Below are positions 16,796-26,314 of a stretch of 64,000 bases of DNA, one piece after another (the first letter of the stretch is position 1; every line of letters starts with the position of its first letter). The stretch is taken from contig NZ_JWJH01000015.1 of NCBI RefSeq assembly GCF_000949865.1, positions 109,484 through 173,483 on the forward strand, given 5' to 3'. The notes beneath the pieces were generated by a model, which was not told the origin of the DNA, did not search any database, and saw only the letters and a list, made by a program, of their open reading frames with translations. Position numbers and translations under genes: made by a program. The DNA comes from Rhizobium nepotum 39/7. Lineage in GTDB: Bacteria; Pseudomonadota; Alphaproteobacteria; Rhizobiales; Rhizobiaceae.

Positions 16796-19315
16796 GTGAA
16801 ACACGCAGAGTCTCCCATTTCCGGCACGCAGGTCGGCACCTTGCCTCTTCCATTCCAGAAATGGTTTGCCGAAAAGGGGTGGTCTCCACGCGCCCATCAA
16901 TTAGAGCTTATGGCGCGGGTGCGGGGCGGCGAGAACATGCTGCTGATTGCGCCGACGGGCGCCGGCAAGACGCTGGGCGGCTTCATGGCTTCGCTTACCG
17001 ATCTCGCGGAACGCGGCAAGGTTCCGCCCGGTTCCGCCTTTGTCGGCGTGCATACGCTCTATATCTCGCCGCTCAAGGCGCTTGCGGTGGATATCGAGCG
17101 CAACCTCACCAAACCCGTTTCCGAAATGGGCCTGCCGATTTCCATCGAAACGCGCACCGGCGATACGCCGCAGGCAAAACGCCAGCGCCAGAAGATCAGG
17201 CCGCCCGATATTCTCCTAACGACGCCGGAGCAGGTATCGCTGCTGCTCGCCAACAAGGAGGCCGAGCGCTTTTTCCGCGACCTTAAATATGTGGTGCTGG
17301 ACGAATTACATTCACTCGTCACTTCCAAACGCGGCCATCTGCTGTCGCTGGCGCTTGCCCGGGTGCGCCGGCACGCCCCGAATGTGCGCTTCATCGGTCT
17401 CTCGGCCACGGTGGCGGAACCGATGGACTTGCGCCGTTATCTTGCGCCGCAGGGGCAGGGGGAACCGCCCGCAGGTCTTATAACGGTCGAGGGTGGGGCC
17501 AAGCCAAACATCGCCATTCTACACACGGAAGAACGCATCCCGTGGTCCGGCCATTCGGCGCGTTACGCCATGAAGGATTTGTATGCGGCGCTGAAAGAGC
17601 ACCAGACCACGCTGGTCTTCGTCAACACCCGCTCGCAAGCGGAGCTGATCTTTCAGGAACTCTGGACCATCAATGACGACAATCTGCCGATAGCTTTGCA
17701 CCACGGCTCGCTGGATACGGCCCAGCGTCGCCGGGTGGAGGCAGCCATGGCCGAAAACCGGCTGCGCGCCGTCGTTGCCACCTCCACGCTCGATCTCGGC
17801 ATAGACTGGGGCGATGTCGACCTTGTCGTGCATGTCGGTGCGCCCAAGGGCGCAAGCCGCCTTGCCCAGCGTATCGGCCGCGCCAATCACCGCATGGATG
17901 AGCCGTCGAAGGCGATCCTCGTTCCCGCCAACCGTTTCGAGGTGATGGAGTGCCGCGCGGCACTGGATGCGAACTATATCGGCGCGCAGGACACACCACC
18001 CATCGCCGAAGGCGCGCTCGATGTTCTCGCCCAGCATGTACTCGGCATGGCCTGCGCCGAACCCTTCGACGCGGATGATCTCTACCGCGAGGTGACGAGC
18101 GCCTCACCCTATGCCGATCTGCCGCGCGCCACCTTCGACCGGGTGGTGGATTTTACTGCCACCGGCGGTTATGCGCTGCGCACCTATGAGCGCTATGCCC
18201 GCATCCGCCAGATGAAGGATGGCCGCTGGCGCGTCTCCAATCCGGCCGTCGCGCAGCAATATCGCCTCAACCTCGGCACCATCGTCGAGGCGGCGGAACT
18301 CAATGTCCGCATGGTCAAGCGCAACGCCAAAGGTTCGGTCGGGCGCGGCGGCATGTCGCTCGGCAAGGTCGAGGAATATTTCCTCGAACAGCTGGTGCAG
18401 GGCGATACCTTCCTGTTTGCCGGTAAGGTTCTGCGGTTCGAAGGGATCCGCGAGAGCGAATGTCTGGTGTCGCAGGCCTTTTCCATGGATCCGAAAATAC
18501 CCTCCTATGCCGGCGGCAAGTTTCCGCTTTCCACATACCTTGCGGATCAAGTGCGCTCGATGCTCGCCGATCCCGCCCGTTGGCAGGCGCTGCCGGATCA
18601 GGTGCGCGACTGGCTGGCGATCCAGAAGGAGAAATCGATCATTCCCCGGCGCGACGAGCTGCTGGTCGAGACCTTTCCCTTCCGCAAGCGCTTCTTCATG
18701 GTCATGTATCCCTTCGAGGGGCGGCTGGCGCACCAGACGCTGGGCATGCTGCTGACGCGGCGGCTGGAGCGGGCGGGCGCAAAACCGATGGGTTTCGTCG
18801 CCACCGATTATTCGCTCGCTATCTGGGCCATGGACGATATCGGCAGTCGGTTGAAATCCCGCCGCCTGTCGCTTGGCGAACTTCTCGATGAGGACATGCT
18901 GGGCGACGATCTGGAGGCGTGGCTGGACGAATCCTTCATGCTGAAGCGCACTTTCCGCAACTGCGCCGTCATTTCCGGCCTTATCGAACGCCGTCATCCG
19001 GGCAAGGAAAAGACCGGCCGTCAGGTCACCGTCTCCGCCGATCTTATTTATGACGTTCTTCGCAGCCATGAGCCGGACCATATTCTGCTGGAGGCGACGC
19101 GACGCGATGCGGCGGCGGGACTTTTGGATATTGGTCGTCTTGGCGATATGCTGAAGCGAATCAAGGGGCACACCACCCACCGCGCGCTGGAGCACGTCTC
19201 GCCGCTTGCCGTTCCTGTGATGCTGGAAATCGGCCGCGAGACGGTGGCGGGTGAGGCGATGGATCAGGTGCTGGCCGAGGCGGCAGACGAGCTGATCGCC
19301 GAGGCGATGTCCTGA
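16796..19315 (+). CDS. Ligase-associated DNA damage response DEXH-box helicase (Lhr-like)
   Basis: A superfamily 2 helicase of about 839 residues. Motif I is LLIAPTGAGKTLGG, motif II is the DELH in VVLDELHSL, motif III is GLSATVAEP, and the second RecA-like domain has LVFVNTRSQAE, STLDLGIDWG and AQRIGRANHR. A long C-terminal Lhr-type winged-helix region follows. It belongs to the ligase-associated set (helicase, PdeM, often an ATP-dependent ligase and exonuclease), and PdeM follows directly 34 bases on. The start is uncertain: the frame is open back to 16679, with an ATG at 16724 inside the palindrome; GTG 16796 best fits family length. Confidence 0.88.
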   Translation: MKHAESPISGTQVGTLPLPFQKWFAEKGWSPRAHQLELMARVRGGENMLLIAPTGAGKTLGGFMASLTDLAERGKVPPGSAFVGVHTLYISPLKALAVDIERNLTKPVSEMGLPISIETRTGDTPQAKRQRQKIRPPDILLTTPEQVSLLLANKEAERFFRDLKYVVLDELHSLVTSKRGHLLSLALARVRRHAPNVRFIGLSATVAEPMDLRRYLAPQGQGEPPAGLITVEGGAKPNIAILHTEERIPWSGHSARYAMKDLYAALKEHQTTLVFVNTRSQAELIFQELWTINDDNLPIALHHGSLDTAQRRRVEAAMAENRLRAVVATSTLDLGIDWGDVDLVVHVGAPKGASRLAQRIGRANHRMDEPSKAILVPANRFEVMECRAALDANYIGAQDTPPIAEGALDVLAQHVLGMACAEPFDADDLYREVTSASPYADLPRATFDRVVDFTATGGYALRTYERYARIRQMKDGRWRVSNPAVAQQYRLNLGTIVEAAELNVRMVKRNAKGSVGRGGMSLGKVEEYFLEQLVQGDTFLFAGKVLRFEGIRESECLVSQAFSMDPKIPSYAGGKFPLSTYLADQVRSMLADPARWQALPDQVRDWLAIQKEKSIIPRRDELLVETFPFRKRFFMVMYPFEGRLAHQTLGMLLTRRLERAGAKPMGFVATDYSLAIWAMDDIGSRLKSRRLSLGELLDEDMLGDDLEAWLDESFMLKRTFRNCAVISGLIERRHPGKEKTGRQVTVSADLIYDVLRSHEPDHILLEATRRDAAAGLLDIGRLGDMLKRIKGHTTHRALEHVSPLAVPVMLEIGRETVAGEAMDQVLAEAADELIAEAMS

Positions 19316-19349
19316 AGCATCGGATCGGAATGAAGGAACGAAGGTAAAC

Positions 19350-20078
19350 GTGCTGAGCCGGCTGACATTGAGCGACAGGTTTTCCAACGGCTTCGAATGC
19401 CTCGGCAGCGAAACCGCCGTGAACGGCGTCGCTGCCTGGTGCGATCCGCTGGGCGGGCTTTACCTGCCGGACCTGTCGCTGCTCGTCGTTTCCGACCTGC
19501 ATCTGGAAAAGGGTGCAGCCTTTGCCCGGCGCGGGCGGATGCTGCCGCCCTACGACACCATCGCCACGCTTAAAATCCTGTCTTCCCTTGTCAGCCGCTA
19601 TGATCCGAAGATCGTCGTCAGCCTCGGCGACAATTTCCATGATCGCGTTGGCTCGCAGCATCTGCCGCTGATGCTGCGCGACCTCATCCGTGAGATGGCC
19701 CGTGGCCGCGAGTGGATATGGATCAACGGCAATCACGATCCTGATGGTACGGTCGATCTGCCGGGGTCTTCGGTGGACGAGATGTTCTACGCCAATCTCG
19801 TCTTCCGCCACGAGCCGAAAATAGGGGAGGTCGCCGGCGAAATCGCCGGCCACCTGCATCCATCGGCCACGGTTCGCCGTCGTGAAAAGACGGTGCGGCG
19901 ACCCTGTTTCGCCACCGATGGTTCCCGGCTTTTGATGCCGGCTTTCGGTGTCATGAGCGGCGGGCTGGATCTGCGGCACAAGGCCATGCGCGGCCTCTTC
20001 AATCACGCTGCACTCGTCGCGCATCTGATGGGGCGGGACCGCATCTATTCGGTGCGGTTTTCAAATCTGCTCGGCTGA
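19350..20078 (+). CDS. pdeM: Ligase-associated DNA damage response endonuclease PdeM
   Basis: A 242-residue calcineurin-like metallophosphoesterase. The metal-binding motifs are in order: VVSDLHLEKG, LGDNFHDR, INGNHDP and GEIAGHLHPS. The family acts with an Lhr-type helicase in DNA repair; the adjacent upstream helicase supports that assignment. The start is a GTG at 19350 preceded by GAAGG. The ligase and exonuclease partners found next to this pair in some bacteria are not in this window. Confidence 0.88.
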   Translation: MLSRLTLSDRFSNGFECLGSETAVNGVAAWCDPLGGLYLPDLSLLVVSDLHLEKGAAFARRGRMLPPYDTIATLKILSSLVSRYDPKIVVSLGDNFHDRVGSQHLPLMLRDLIREMARGREWIWINGNHDPDGTVDLPGSSVDEMFYANLVFRHEPKIGEVAGEIAGHLHPSATVRRREKTVRRPCFATDGSRLLMPAFGVMSGGLDLRHKAMRGLFNHAALVAHLMGRDRIYSVRFSNLLG

Positions 20079-20080
20079 GC

Positions 20081-20120
20081 GTGTCGGTTTGCCCTGCGCG
20101 GGCGGCGGACACTCTCTTTT
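20081..20120 (+). terminator. Possible intrinsic terminator after pdeM
   Basis: GTGTC and GACAC at the ends of 20081-20112 enclose an inner GCCC/GGGC stem, followed by TCTCTTTT at 20113-20120. It lies between two convergent genes. The stem is imperfect. Confidence 0.35.
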
Positions 20121-20133
20121 GCCGGATGAAAAC

Positions 20134-20961
20134 TCAGTCCTTGCGGAAAATAATACTCGCACCCCAGCCGGTGACGACGGCCAGCAGAACGCACAGCGCG
20201 CCATAGGCAAGCGGCGTCTGATGCGCCGCGTCGGTGATCGCCTGTTCCATGCCGGTCTTGACGACACGCAGTTTCAGCTCGCGCTGGGCGATGAAGTTAC
20301 CGCTCTTGAAGAGATAGGCGCGGGCGGTGTGTACGCCGTTCGGCACGTTGGCGGGCAGGCGCAATGTTGCCCAGAACAGGCCGGTGCGTTCCAGCCTCAC
20401 CCCGGTCGTGTCGTTGCGATAAATGCCGCTTGAAAGCTTGAGCCGCCGGTAGGCCTCCTGGAAATCGAAGACATTGTCGGGCACGCCGGAGAATACGGCA
20501 CTTTTGAGCGACAGGTGTTCGACACCCAGCCCCATTGCCCGCAATGCGCCGGGCGAAGCGATGGCGCTGATATCGCGGGTGCTGGCCATGGAATAGGATT
20601 CCGGCAGCGGCGTGAAGGTGATGGCGCTGGTATTGATCCAGATGCCGGCCACACGCTCTTTCTTGCGCACGGTCATGTAATCGCTGGGACCTTCGAGGGT
20701 CACGACGATATCATATTGCCCGATTGCCAGCAGCAGCTGGTCGGTATTGTTGAGAGCACCGAAGAGCGTGAAATCCGCCCCGCGAAAATCCGAGGCGATG
20801 GGAATTTCCGTCGTCGATGCGCCGATCTCGATATTTTCCTGCAAGGATCGCTGCTGCGTTCCGGGCGGCAGGGCAAGCGGCGGCGTCTGCGCCGAAGCCG
20901 TTTCCCAAAAGGCAAGACATGGCGAGAGAAGAAGTGCGGCGATCAGCAGGCGGCGGGTCAA
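20134..20961 (-). CDS. TIGR02186-type exported membrane protein of unknown function
   Basis: A 275-residue protein with an N-terminal signal peptide (LLIAALLLSPCLAF, then ETASAQT) and one C-terminal membrane helix (YGALCVLLAVVTGWGASIIF). The middle is a predicted periplasmic beta-rich region. It resembles the TIGR02186 family, which is typically encoded beside TauE/SafE permeases, as here. The TTG start overlaps the TGA of the permease gene (TTGA), so translation is coupled. A role as periplasmic partner of the permease is likely but unproven. Confidence 0.8.
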   Translation of the reverse strand: MTRRLLIAALLLSPCLAFWETASAQTPPLALPPGTQQRSLQENIEIGASTTEIPIASDFRGADFTLFGALNNTDQLLLAIGQYDIVVTLEGPSDYMTVRKKERVAGIWINTSAITFTPLPESYSMASTRDISAIASPGALRAMGLGVEHLSLKSAVFSGVPDNVFDFQEAYRRLKLSSGIYRNDTTGVRLERTGLFWATLRLPANVPNGVHTARAYLFKSGNFIAQRELKLRVVKTGMEQAITDAAHQTPLAYGALCVLLAVVTGWGASIIFRKD

Positions 20962-21884
20962 TAGCCTAACCCTCCGACAGCGACCGAAAACAGGTCTTCC
21001 GGGCGCACCACCAGTGCCACGGCAAGGCGAAGGGCGACCGCGAGCACCAGCAGCGCCAGCAGCGCGCGCAATTGTTCGCCGCGCAACTTCTGCCCCACGC
21101 GCACGCCATATTGTGCACCGATGACACCGGCCACCATCAGGATGAAGGCCAGCACCACATCGACGGAATAGTTCGTCGCGGCCTGAACGATGGTCGTATA
21201 GGCGGTCACGAAAATGATCTGGAACAGCGAGGTGCCGACGACGACGCTGGTTGGGATGCGCAGAAGATAGATCATGGCCGGAACCATGATGAAGCCGCCG
21301 CCGACGCCCATGATCGAGGTCAGGATGCCGATGCCGAACCCCAGCGTGACGATCGGGATGATGCTGAGATAGATCTTCGATTTCTTGAACCGCATTTTAA
21401 GCGGCAGGCGGTGAACCCAGTTGTGATGGCCGGGACGGCGCAAGGTCACGGTTTCGTTGCGGGCGGCACGGCGAAGCGCGGAAATGCTTTCCTTGAGCAT
21501 CAACGTGCCGACGGTGCCGAGCAGGACGACGTAGAGCAGCGAAACGATGAGATCGAGTTGGCCGATGCTGCGCAGATAGGAGAATATCCATACGCCGACC
21601 GTGGCGCCCAGAAGACCGCCCACAAGCAGTACACTGCCGAGCTTCACATCCAGTGTTCCGCGTCGGAAATGCGTGATGGAGCCGGAGACGGAGGAGGCCA
21701 CCACCTGGTTCGCACCAGTCGCCACGGCCACCACGGGCGGAATATTGTAGAAAATCAACAGCGGGGTGATGAGAAAACCGCCGCCCACGCCGAACATGCC
21801 GGAAAGAAAACCGACGGCCGCGCCCATGCCGAGAATGATGAAAATATTCACCGACAGTTCTGCGATCGGCAGATAGACAGTCAC
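20958..21884 (-). CDS. TauE/SafE family permease (sulfite/organosulfonate exporter-like)
   Basis: A 308-residue inner-membrane permease with about eight hydrophobic segments. The two internally related halves carry the family signatures GFLSGMFGVGGGFLITPLL and GILTSIMGVGGGFIMVPAM. Members move sulfite, sulfonates or related anions; the substrate here is unknown. GTG 21884 is preferred because GAGG lies eight bases upstream; the frame is open to a TTG at 21902. First gene of a two-gene operon with the TIGR02186-like protein. Confidence 0.9.
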   Translation of the reverse strand: MTVYLPIAELSVNIFIILGMGAAVGFLSGMFGVGGGFLITPLLIFYNIPPVVAVATGANQVVASSVSGSITHFRRGTLDVKLGSVLLVGGLLGATVGVWIFSYLRSIGQLDLIVSLLYVVLLGTVGTLMLKESISALRRAARNETVTLRRPGHHNWVHRLPLKMRFKKSKIYLSIIPIVTLGFGIGILTSIMGVGGGFIMVPAMIYLLRIPTSVVVGTSLFQIIFVTAYTTIVQAATNYSVDVVLAFILMVAGVIGAQYGVRVGQKLRGEQLRALLALLVLAVALRLAVALVVRPEDLFSVAVGGLGY

Positions 21885-22147
21885 GGCTCGGACCTCGGGC
21901 AAATGGTTCCGGGCGACAGGGCCTGTCCGGGTGGGAGGCCGCGCCGCGATTTACATTTTCTGTCTGAAAAGACCGGGCATGCCCCGCCTTCATTCGTCAT
22001 GCCCGCGAGGGTCTGACGTGTCAACATTCAACGGTAAATACGTTGATAATTTGGAAAGATAGAGGTCGGGCGTGGGGGCTGCGCCACATTCCGACGCCAA
22101 ACTGTGGGAAAGCGGCCCATGCGGCCGCTCCAATCGTTGCCGAACGG

Positions 22148-25100
22148 TTATTTGTTGCGGGCGAGCAGGGCGGTCACCAGCTCGTTGGTGATGCGCCCGT
22201 CAGGCGTCTGGCCCACGGATTTCTGGAAGTCCTTGATGGCCGTAACCGTGTTCTTGCCAAGCTTGCCATCGGGCTGCCCGGCGTCGAAACCGTTCTTGTT
22301 CAGGATCGCCTGAATGTTGCGGATCGCTTTTTCCATGTCCACGGAAGCGGTCTTCACGCCCTCTTTGCCGGCCCATTCATCGGGTGGATTGACGTTGTTG
22401 GCGTCTTCCGAAAGCGGCTTGACCTTCCATGCGTCGGCTTTCGTACGGGCGCTCTGAAGCTGTTGCGGCTCCATCGCCCCGGCAACCTCGTCGCGCTTCT
22501 GGGCGGCATCCGTGTCGCCATCCTTGGCTGCAATGGAAAACCACTTGTAGGACTCTTCGATATCCTGCTTCACGCCGCTTCCGCGTGCATAGAGAATGGC
22601 GAGGTTGAACTGGCTATCGCGGACGCCGAGTTCGGAAGCCTTGATGAACCATTGCGCAGCGGCCGCGAAATCCGGCTGGCCAGCCGCGTCGGAGGCGAGC
22701 AGGACGGCGAGATTGTGCATTGCGCCTGCATTGCCCTGTTCCGCCGCCAGCGTGTAGTAGCGCTTCGCTTCGGAAAGGTTGCGCTCGACGCCATTCGCCT
22801 TCTCGTAAAGATTGGCAAGGCGATATTGCGCAGGAGCAAGACCGCGATCTGCAGCCAGCTTGTACCATTTTGCGGCTTCCGTGCGATCGGCGGCAAGGCC
22901 GCGACCTTCGGTGTAGCGGGCTGCGATCTCGTACAGCGCCTGTGTATCGCCCTTTGCTGCCGCTTCCGTCAGCGATGCCGGCTCGACCCCTGCGGGAACC
23001 GCAATCGCGTTCTGGGCGGAGGTGGCGGGGGCAACGGCTTGCGCCGGTGCCTGCTGCTGGTTCTGCGCAACTGTGCCGGAGGTCGCTGCATCCACCGTCG
23101 GAGCACCGGCGCTCGGCGGTTTGTTGGCCAGCGGTGCGCCGCCGATGGTACGCGGATCGATGGTGTTTTCCGGCGATGCCGCATTTTCGATGCTGTCGGC
23201 GGATGCCGCCTGCTGCGGGTCGATGGCGAGATCGGAAGGGATGGTGACGGCCTTGTCGCCGGTCTCGGGAAGTGCGGAGACCGGAGCATTGTCCATTTTC
23301 TGTTCGATGACCGGTGCCGGTGCCTCAATCGGGGCTTCCGCGCCGCCGATCATCGACTTGACGAGCGGCATGGCCATCATGGCGAGAAGAATGGCGCCGA
23401 TGCCGAGCAGCAGCGGGCGGCGATAGCGCGAGAGCGCCGAAGTGTCGGCTTTGCGGCTCTTCTTGCCGGTTTCAAGCTTCTCCGGCGATGTCTCCATGGC
23501 GGCGGCCTGCGCTGCACGACGGGCGGCGGCTATGAAATCCGTCCGCCCTTCGGCGTCCGCAGCCTTGCCGTTGGCGGCGACCTGGCTGGCGCGCACCCGC
23601 TCCAGTATCTTCTTGATATCAGGCGCCCCAGAACCGGGCTCCAGAAGTTCGTTCTCCTGACCCGCGGGCAGAGCGTCGATCGGATCGAGCGAGGGAGCGG
23701 GTTCCACCTGCGTGCGCGTGGTGGTCGCCGATACGGGTTCCGATGCCGATTGAGCGGTCTTCGCCGTGCCGGTTTTGAAACGCTTCGTCAGGCCGGCAAG
23801 CAGGCTCGTTTTTTCTGCTTTTGCGGGATTTGCAGAGGCGGGCGGCACGATCGCCACCACATCCGCATCGTTTTCGTAGGCGTTCCGCACAGTGTCGAGA
23901 ATGGCCTGTTCTTCGGCGATATAACCGTCCTGCGGGAAGATGGCGGCCGGCATGGCCACATCTTCGCGAGCGGAAGCGACCATATGCTGCGCGACGTTGC
24001 GTGGTGCTGCCTCTCCGCGATAGGCGGGAGCGGCATCGCGATTGTCGAGGCTGTCGAGCCGGCCGGCGATCTGCACCAGCGTCTCGTGCAGCGCCTCGAA
24101 GGTGCGGTGCGTGCGTTCTTCGGTGTTGCGGCTCAGTGCCTCGAGGCTGCGCAGATCGGTGGCGAGATCGGTCAGCATCGTCATGTCGGCGAGGTTTGTG
24201 CCGGCGGAGATATTGTTGCGTGTAAAGGCGTCCAGAACGGCCTCAGCCGCCTGCCGCGCCGCTTCGATGATATATTCGTCGTTGGAGGACATATAGTCCT
24301 CGATCGCCGACATGCGGGCATCGAGTTCAGGCGACATGCCTGCCGGCTGGTGGTGACCCGGCTGGCTGATCAGCGAGGAGAGGTGGGATATCTGGTTTTC
24401 GAGGCTCGCCAGCGCGCCGCTGTCGGCCGGTGCGGCATGGGTGGATTCGTCCAGACGGGCCGCAATATTGCCAAGCCGCTCTTCCAGACGCGAAAAGGCG
24501 CTCTCGTTGAAGCCGGCGACCGGCTGCGGCTGGCTGTAGCGATAGTCGAGATCCTCGATCCGCCGCGAAAGCGTGTCGAGCCGTTCCGCCAGACCGTCAT
24601 TGACGGTGCCGTGATCCAGCGCGTCGATCTTGCGGGAAATATCGCTGAGGAAGGATGTCAGTTCCGCCTGCTGCGACGGGCGCTGCGACCGCTCCAGAAG
24701 CAGGGAAAGCTGGTCCAGCCGCTCATGCAGCTGTGCGGCGTCGCGCGCGGTGCTCAATTCGTCGATCTTGGCCGCCAGCGTTTCAAGACGGGCAGTGAGA
24801 TCCAGAGTCGGTTCAGGCTTGACGGCGGCAAGGCGGTTGATATCGCCGAGTTGTTCGGAAAGGCCGTTGAGGCGAGTTTCCAACCGCTGGGCGAGCGCAT
24901 TGTCCGTGGCCTGCGCATTCGAGCGGGCGCCGGTCGCGGCAATCGCACGGCTTATTTCGTCCAGCCGCTGGTCGAGACCGGAAAACTGTTCGCTAAAGGC
25001 CGCCTCGTTGGGCTGCATATGCTTGCCGAGTTGCTCCACGGCGCTCGCAATCGTGATCAGCTTTTCTTCGAGCACGCGCACGGCCGGATTGCTGCTCATG

Positions 25101-25936
25101 CCGCCGAGCTGGGTCTTGATGTCGTCGAGACGATAGGCGAGCGAGACGATTTCATCCTGCAGCGAGGCCGCATCGAAACCGCGCAACGTGTCTTCCACCG
25201 TGTTCCAGCGGCTTTCGATGCGGTGAACGCTGTCTTCGCGCGCAAGCTGGTCGATGGTGAGACGCAGGTCTTCGAATTCATTGCGCAGCCCGTAGGCATC
25301 CGGAGATGCGAGGTTACCGAGCTGGTCGATGCTGCCGGCAAGCCGTGCAATATCGTCGCGCAGATCGCCGATGAACTGCTGGTCTTCCGCGATTGCGCGA
25401 ATATTGCGGATTTCGGCACGCAGCCCCTGCGCCTCTCGCGCCACGCCTTCGGAAATATCGTTCTTCAGCTCGTGCCGCAGGTTGACGAGTGCCTGCGCGA
25501 TCTCCTGCAACGCCACGTCATTGCGCTGCTGCTCCTGATAGGGCGGGATGGAGCGTGCGCGCGGTGCGGGATTGGTTGCCGCGCTCTGTACGTCGTTCGG
25601 CCGGTATTCCGGCGCAAGCGGTCTGGTGATGGTTCGTTCCGGGCGCGCAACGGGCTCCTGCGGGCGCTGGAAGCTCGCCTCGAGAAGGCGTTGGCGCTGG
25701 CGGATTTCGTTGACGGGGTCGAGCTGCGGCGGGGTGACGGTGGCGCGCGGCTCGCGCGGGGCGGCATAAGCCTCGTTTTTCGGTTCCTGCACAGGGCTCG
25801 CGGCCCGAGGATCGCGCGGAAACTTCTGGCTCATCAGCCCTTCGATACGGGCTTCAAGGCCTTCAATGGTGCGATTGAGAGCATCAAGAGACGACCTGTC
25901 GCTTGGCTGTTGGTTTTTCGATCGCAATCCGTTCAT
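22148..25936 (-). CDS. podJ: PodJ-type polar organelle development protein
   Basis: A large polarity protein of about 1262 residues. The N-terminal cytoplasmic part (to about 830) is a long coiled-coil rich in Gln, Glu, Arg and Leu heptads. One membrane helix follows near 840-860 (LLLGIGAILLAMMAMPLV). The periplasmic part has a Pro/Ala-rich linker, four Sel1-like repeats (about 987-1150; e.g. EAAKWYKLAADRGLAPAQYR) and a terminal peptidoglycan-binding domain (about 1202-1258). This architecture matches Caulobacter and Agrobacterium PodJ, which marks the old pole or growth-pole transition. ATG 25936 (MNGLRSKNQQ) is preferred; the frame is open to a TTG at 26026. Confidence 0.88.
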   Translation of the reverse strand: MNGLRSKNQQPSDRSSLDALNRTIEGLEARIEGLMSQKFPRDPRAASPVQEPKNEAYAAPREPRATVTPPQLDPVNEIRQRQRLLEASFQRPQEPVARPERTITRPLAPEYRPNDVQSAATNPAPRARSIPPYQEQQRNDVALQEIAQALVNLRHELKNDISEGVAREAQGLRAEIRNIRAIAEDQQFIGDLRDDIARLAGSIDQLGNLASPDAYGLRNEFEDLRLTIDQLAREDSVHRIESRWNTVEDTLRGFDAASLQDEIVSLAYRLDDIKTQLGGMSSNPAVRVLEEKLITIASAVEQLGKHMQPNEAAFSEQFSGLDQRLDEISRAIAATGARSNAQATDNALAQRLETRLNGLSEQLGDINRLAAVKPEPTLDLTARLETLAAKIDELSTARDAAQLHERLDQLSLLLERSQRPSQQAELTSFLSDISRKIDALDHGTVNDGLAERLDTLSRRIEDLDYRYSQPQPVAGFNESAFSRLEERLGNIAARLDESTHAAPADSGALASLENQISHLSSLISQPGHHQPAGMSPELDARMSAIEDYMSSNDEYIIEAARQAAEAVLDAFTRNNISAGTNLADMTMLTDLATDLRSLEALSRNTEERTHRTFEALHETLVQIAGRLDSLDNRDAAPAYRGEAAPRNVAQHMVASAREDVAMPAAIFPQDGYIAEEQAILDTVRNAYENDADVVAIVPPASANPAKAEKTSLLAGLTKRFKTGTAKTAQSASEPVSATTTRTQVEPAPSLDPIDALPAGQENELLEPGSGAPDIKKILERVRASQVAANGKAADAEGRTDFIAAARRAAQAAAMETSPEKLETGKKSRKADTSALSRYRRPLLLGIGAILLAMMAMPLVKSMIGGAEAPIEAPAPVIEQKMDNAPVSALPETGDKAVTIPSDLAIDPQQAASADSIENAASPENTIDPRTIGGAPLANKPPSAGAPTVDAATSGTVAQNQQQAPAQAVAPATSAQNAIAVPAGVEPASLTEAAAKGDTQALYEIAARYTEGRGLAADRTEAAKWYKLAADRGLAPAQYRLANLYEKANGVERNLSEAKRYYTLAAEQGNAGAMHNLAVLLASDAAGQPDFAAAAQWFIKASELGVRDSQFNLAILYARGSGVKQDIEESYKWFSIAAKDGDTDAAQKRDEVAGAMEPQQLQSARTKADAWKVKPLSEDANNVNPPDEWAGKEGVKTASVDMEKAIRNIQAILNKNGFDAGQPDGKLGKNTVTAIKDFQKSVGQTPDGRITNELVTALLARNK

Positions 25937-26314
25937 CTTCTCGCTCGCTTCGCTTCCGTCCGGCGTGCCCGGTTGTTTGTCGCGACGGTTGCCTGTCTGG
26001 TCATGCCGTCGCCGCACATTCAGCAATTCTAGAGCCGATATTTGCCCCCTTGGAGGGAAATGCGCCGATTGACGAAGCAGTTACCTCTTGTCGGAGAATT
26101 CACGAAACGTGGTAAAGAAGTGGTTAACTAAGGTTGGAATTTTTTAACTTTTGTGGCGCACGGCGATTTCGCATGGGGAAGAGGCATGCATTCGGCGGAA
26201 AAAGGGAGGTGACATTCCGCCGGAATTTATTTGACGTTTACGCGCACGTCAAATATTGTCATCCCATATTGGCCGGATCGGCTCCGGCTTTCACGATGCG
26301 GAGGAACATCGGTA
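25937..26314. other. 378-base divergent intergenic region between podJ and the fad operon
   Basis: No convincing gene. It must hold the promoters of both podJ and the beta-oxidation operon. The middle is AT-rich (about 26100-26160), and it contains the palindrome at 26228-26255. The ribosome site GAGGAA of the acyl-CoA dehydrogenase lies at its right end (26301-26306). Confidence 0.7.
26228..26255. promoter_or_regulatory. Putative operator upstream of the fad operon (perfect 10-8-10 inverted repeat)
   Basis: TATTTGACGT (26228-26237) and ACGTCAAATA (26246-26255) form a perfect inverted repeat around an 8-base spacer, 59 bases upstream of the acyl-CoA dehydrogenase start. TTGACG in the left arm could also be a -35 element. 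The layout suits a dimeric repressor such as the TetR-type fatty acid regulators; the identity of the binder is inference. Confidence 0.55.

Noticed and set aside
18104..19387. A 427-codon minus-strand frame opposite the helicase gene
   Set aside because: No motifs or ribosome site; the plus strand holds conserved helicase motifs over the same bases.
22043..26032. A 1329-codon open frame antisense to podJ
   Set aside because: It is the complement of podJ codons; its composition (Arg, Gly, Cys, His rich) and lack of domains mark it as a GC-bias shadow of the real gene.
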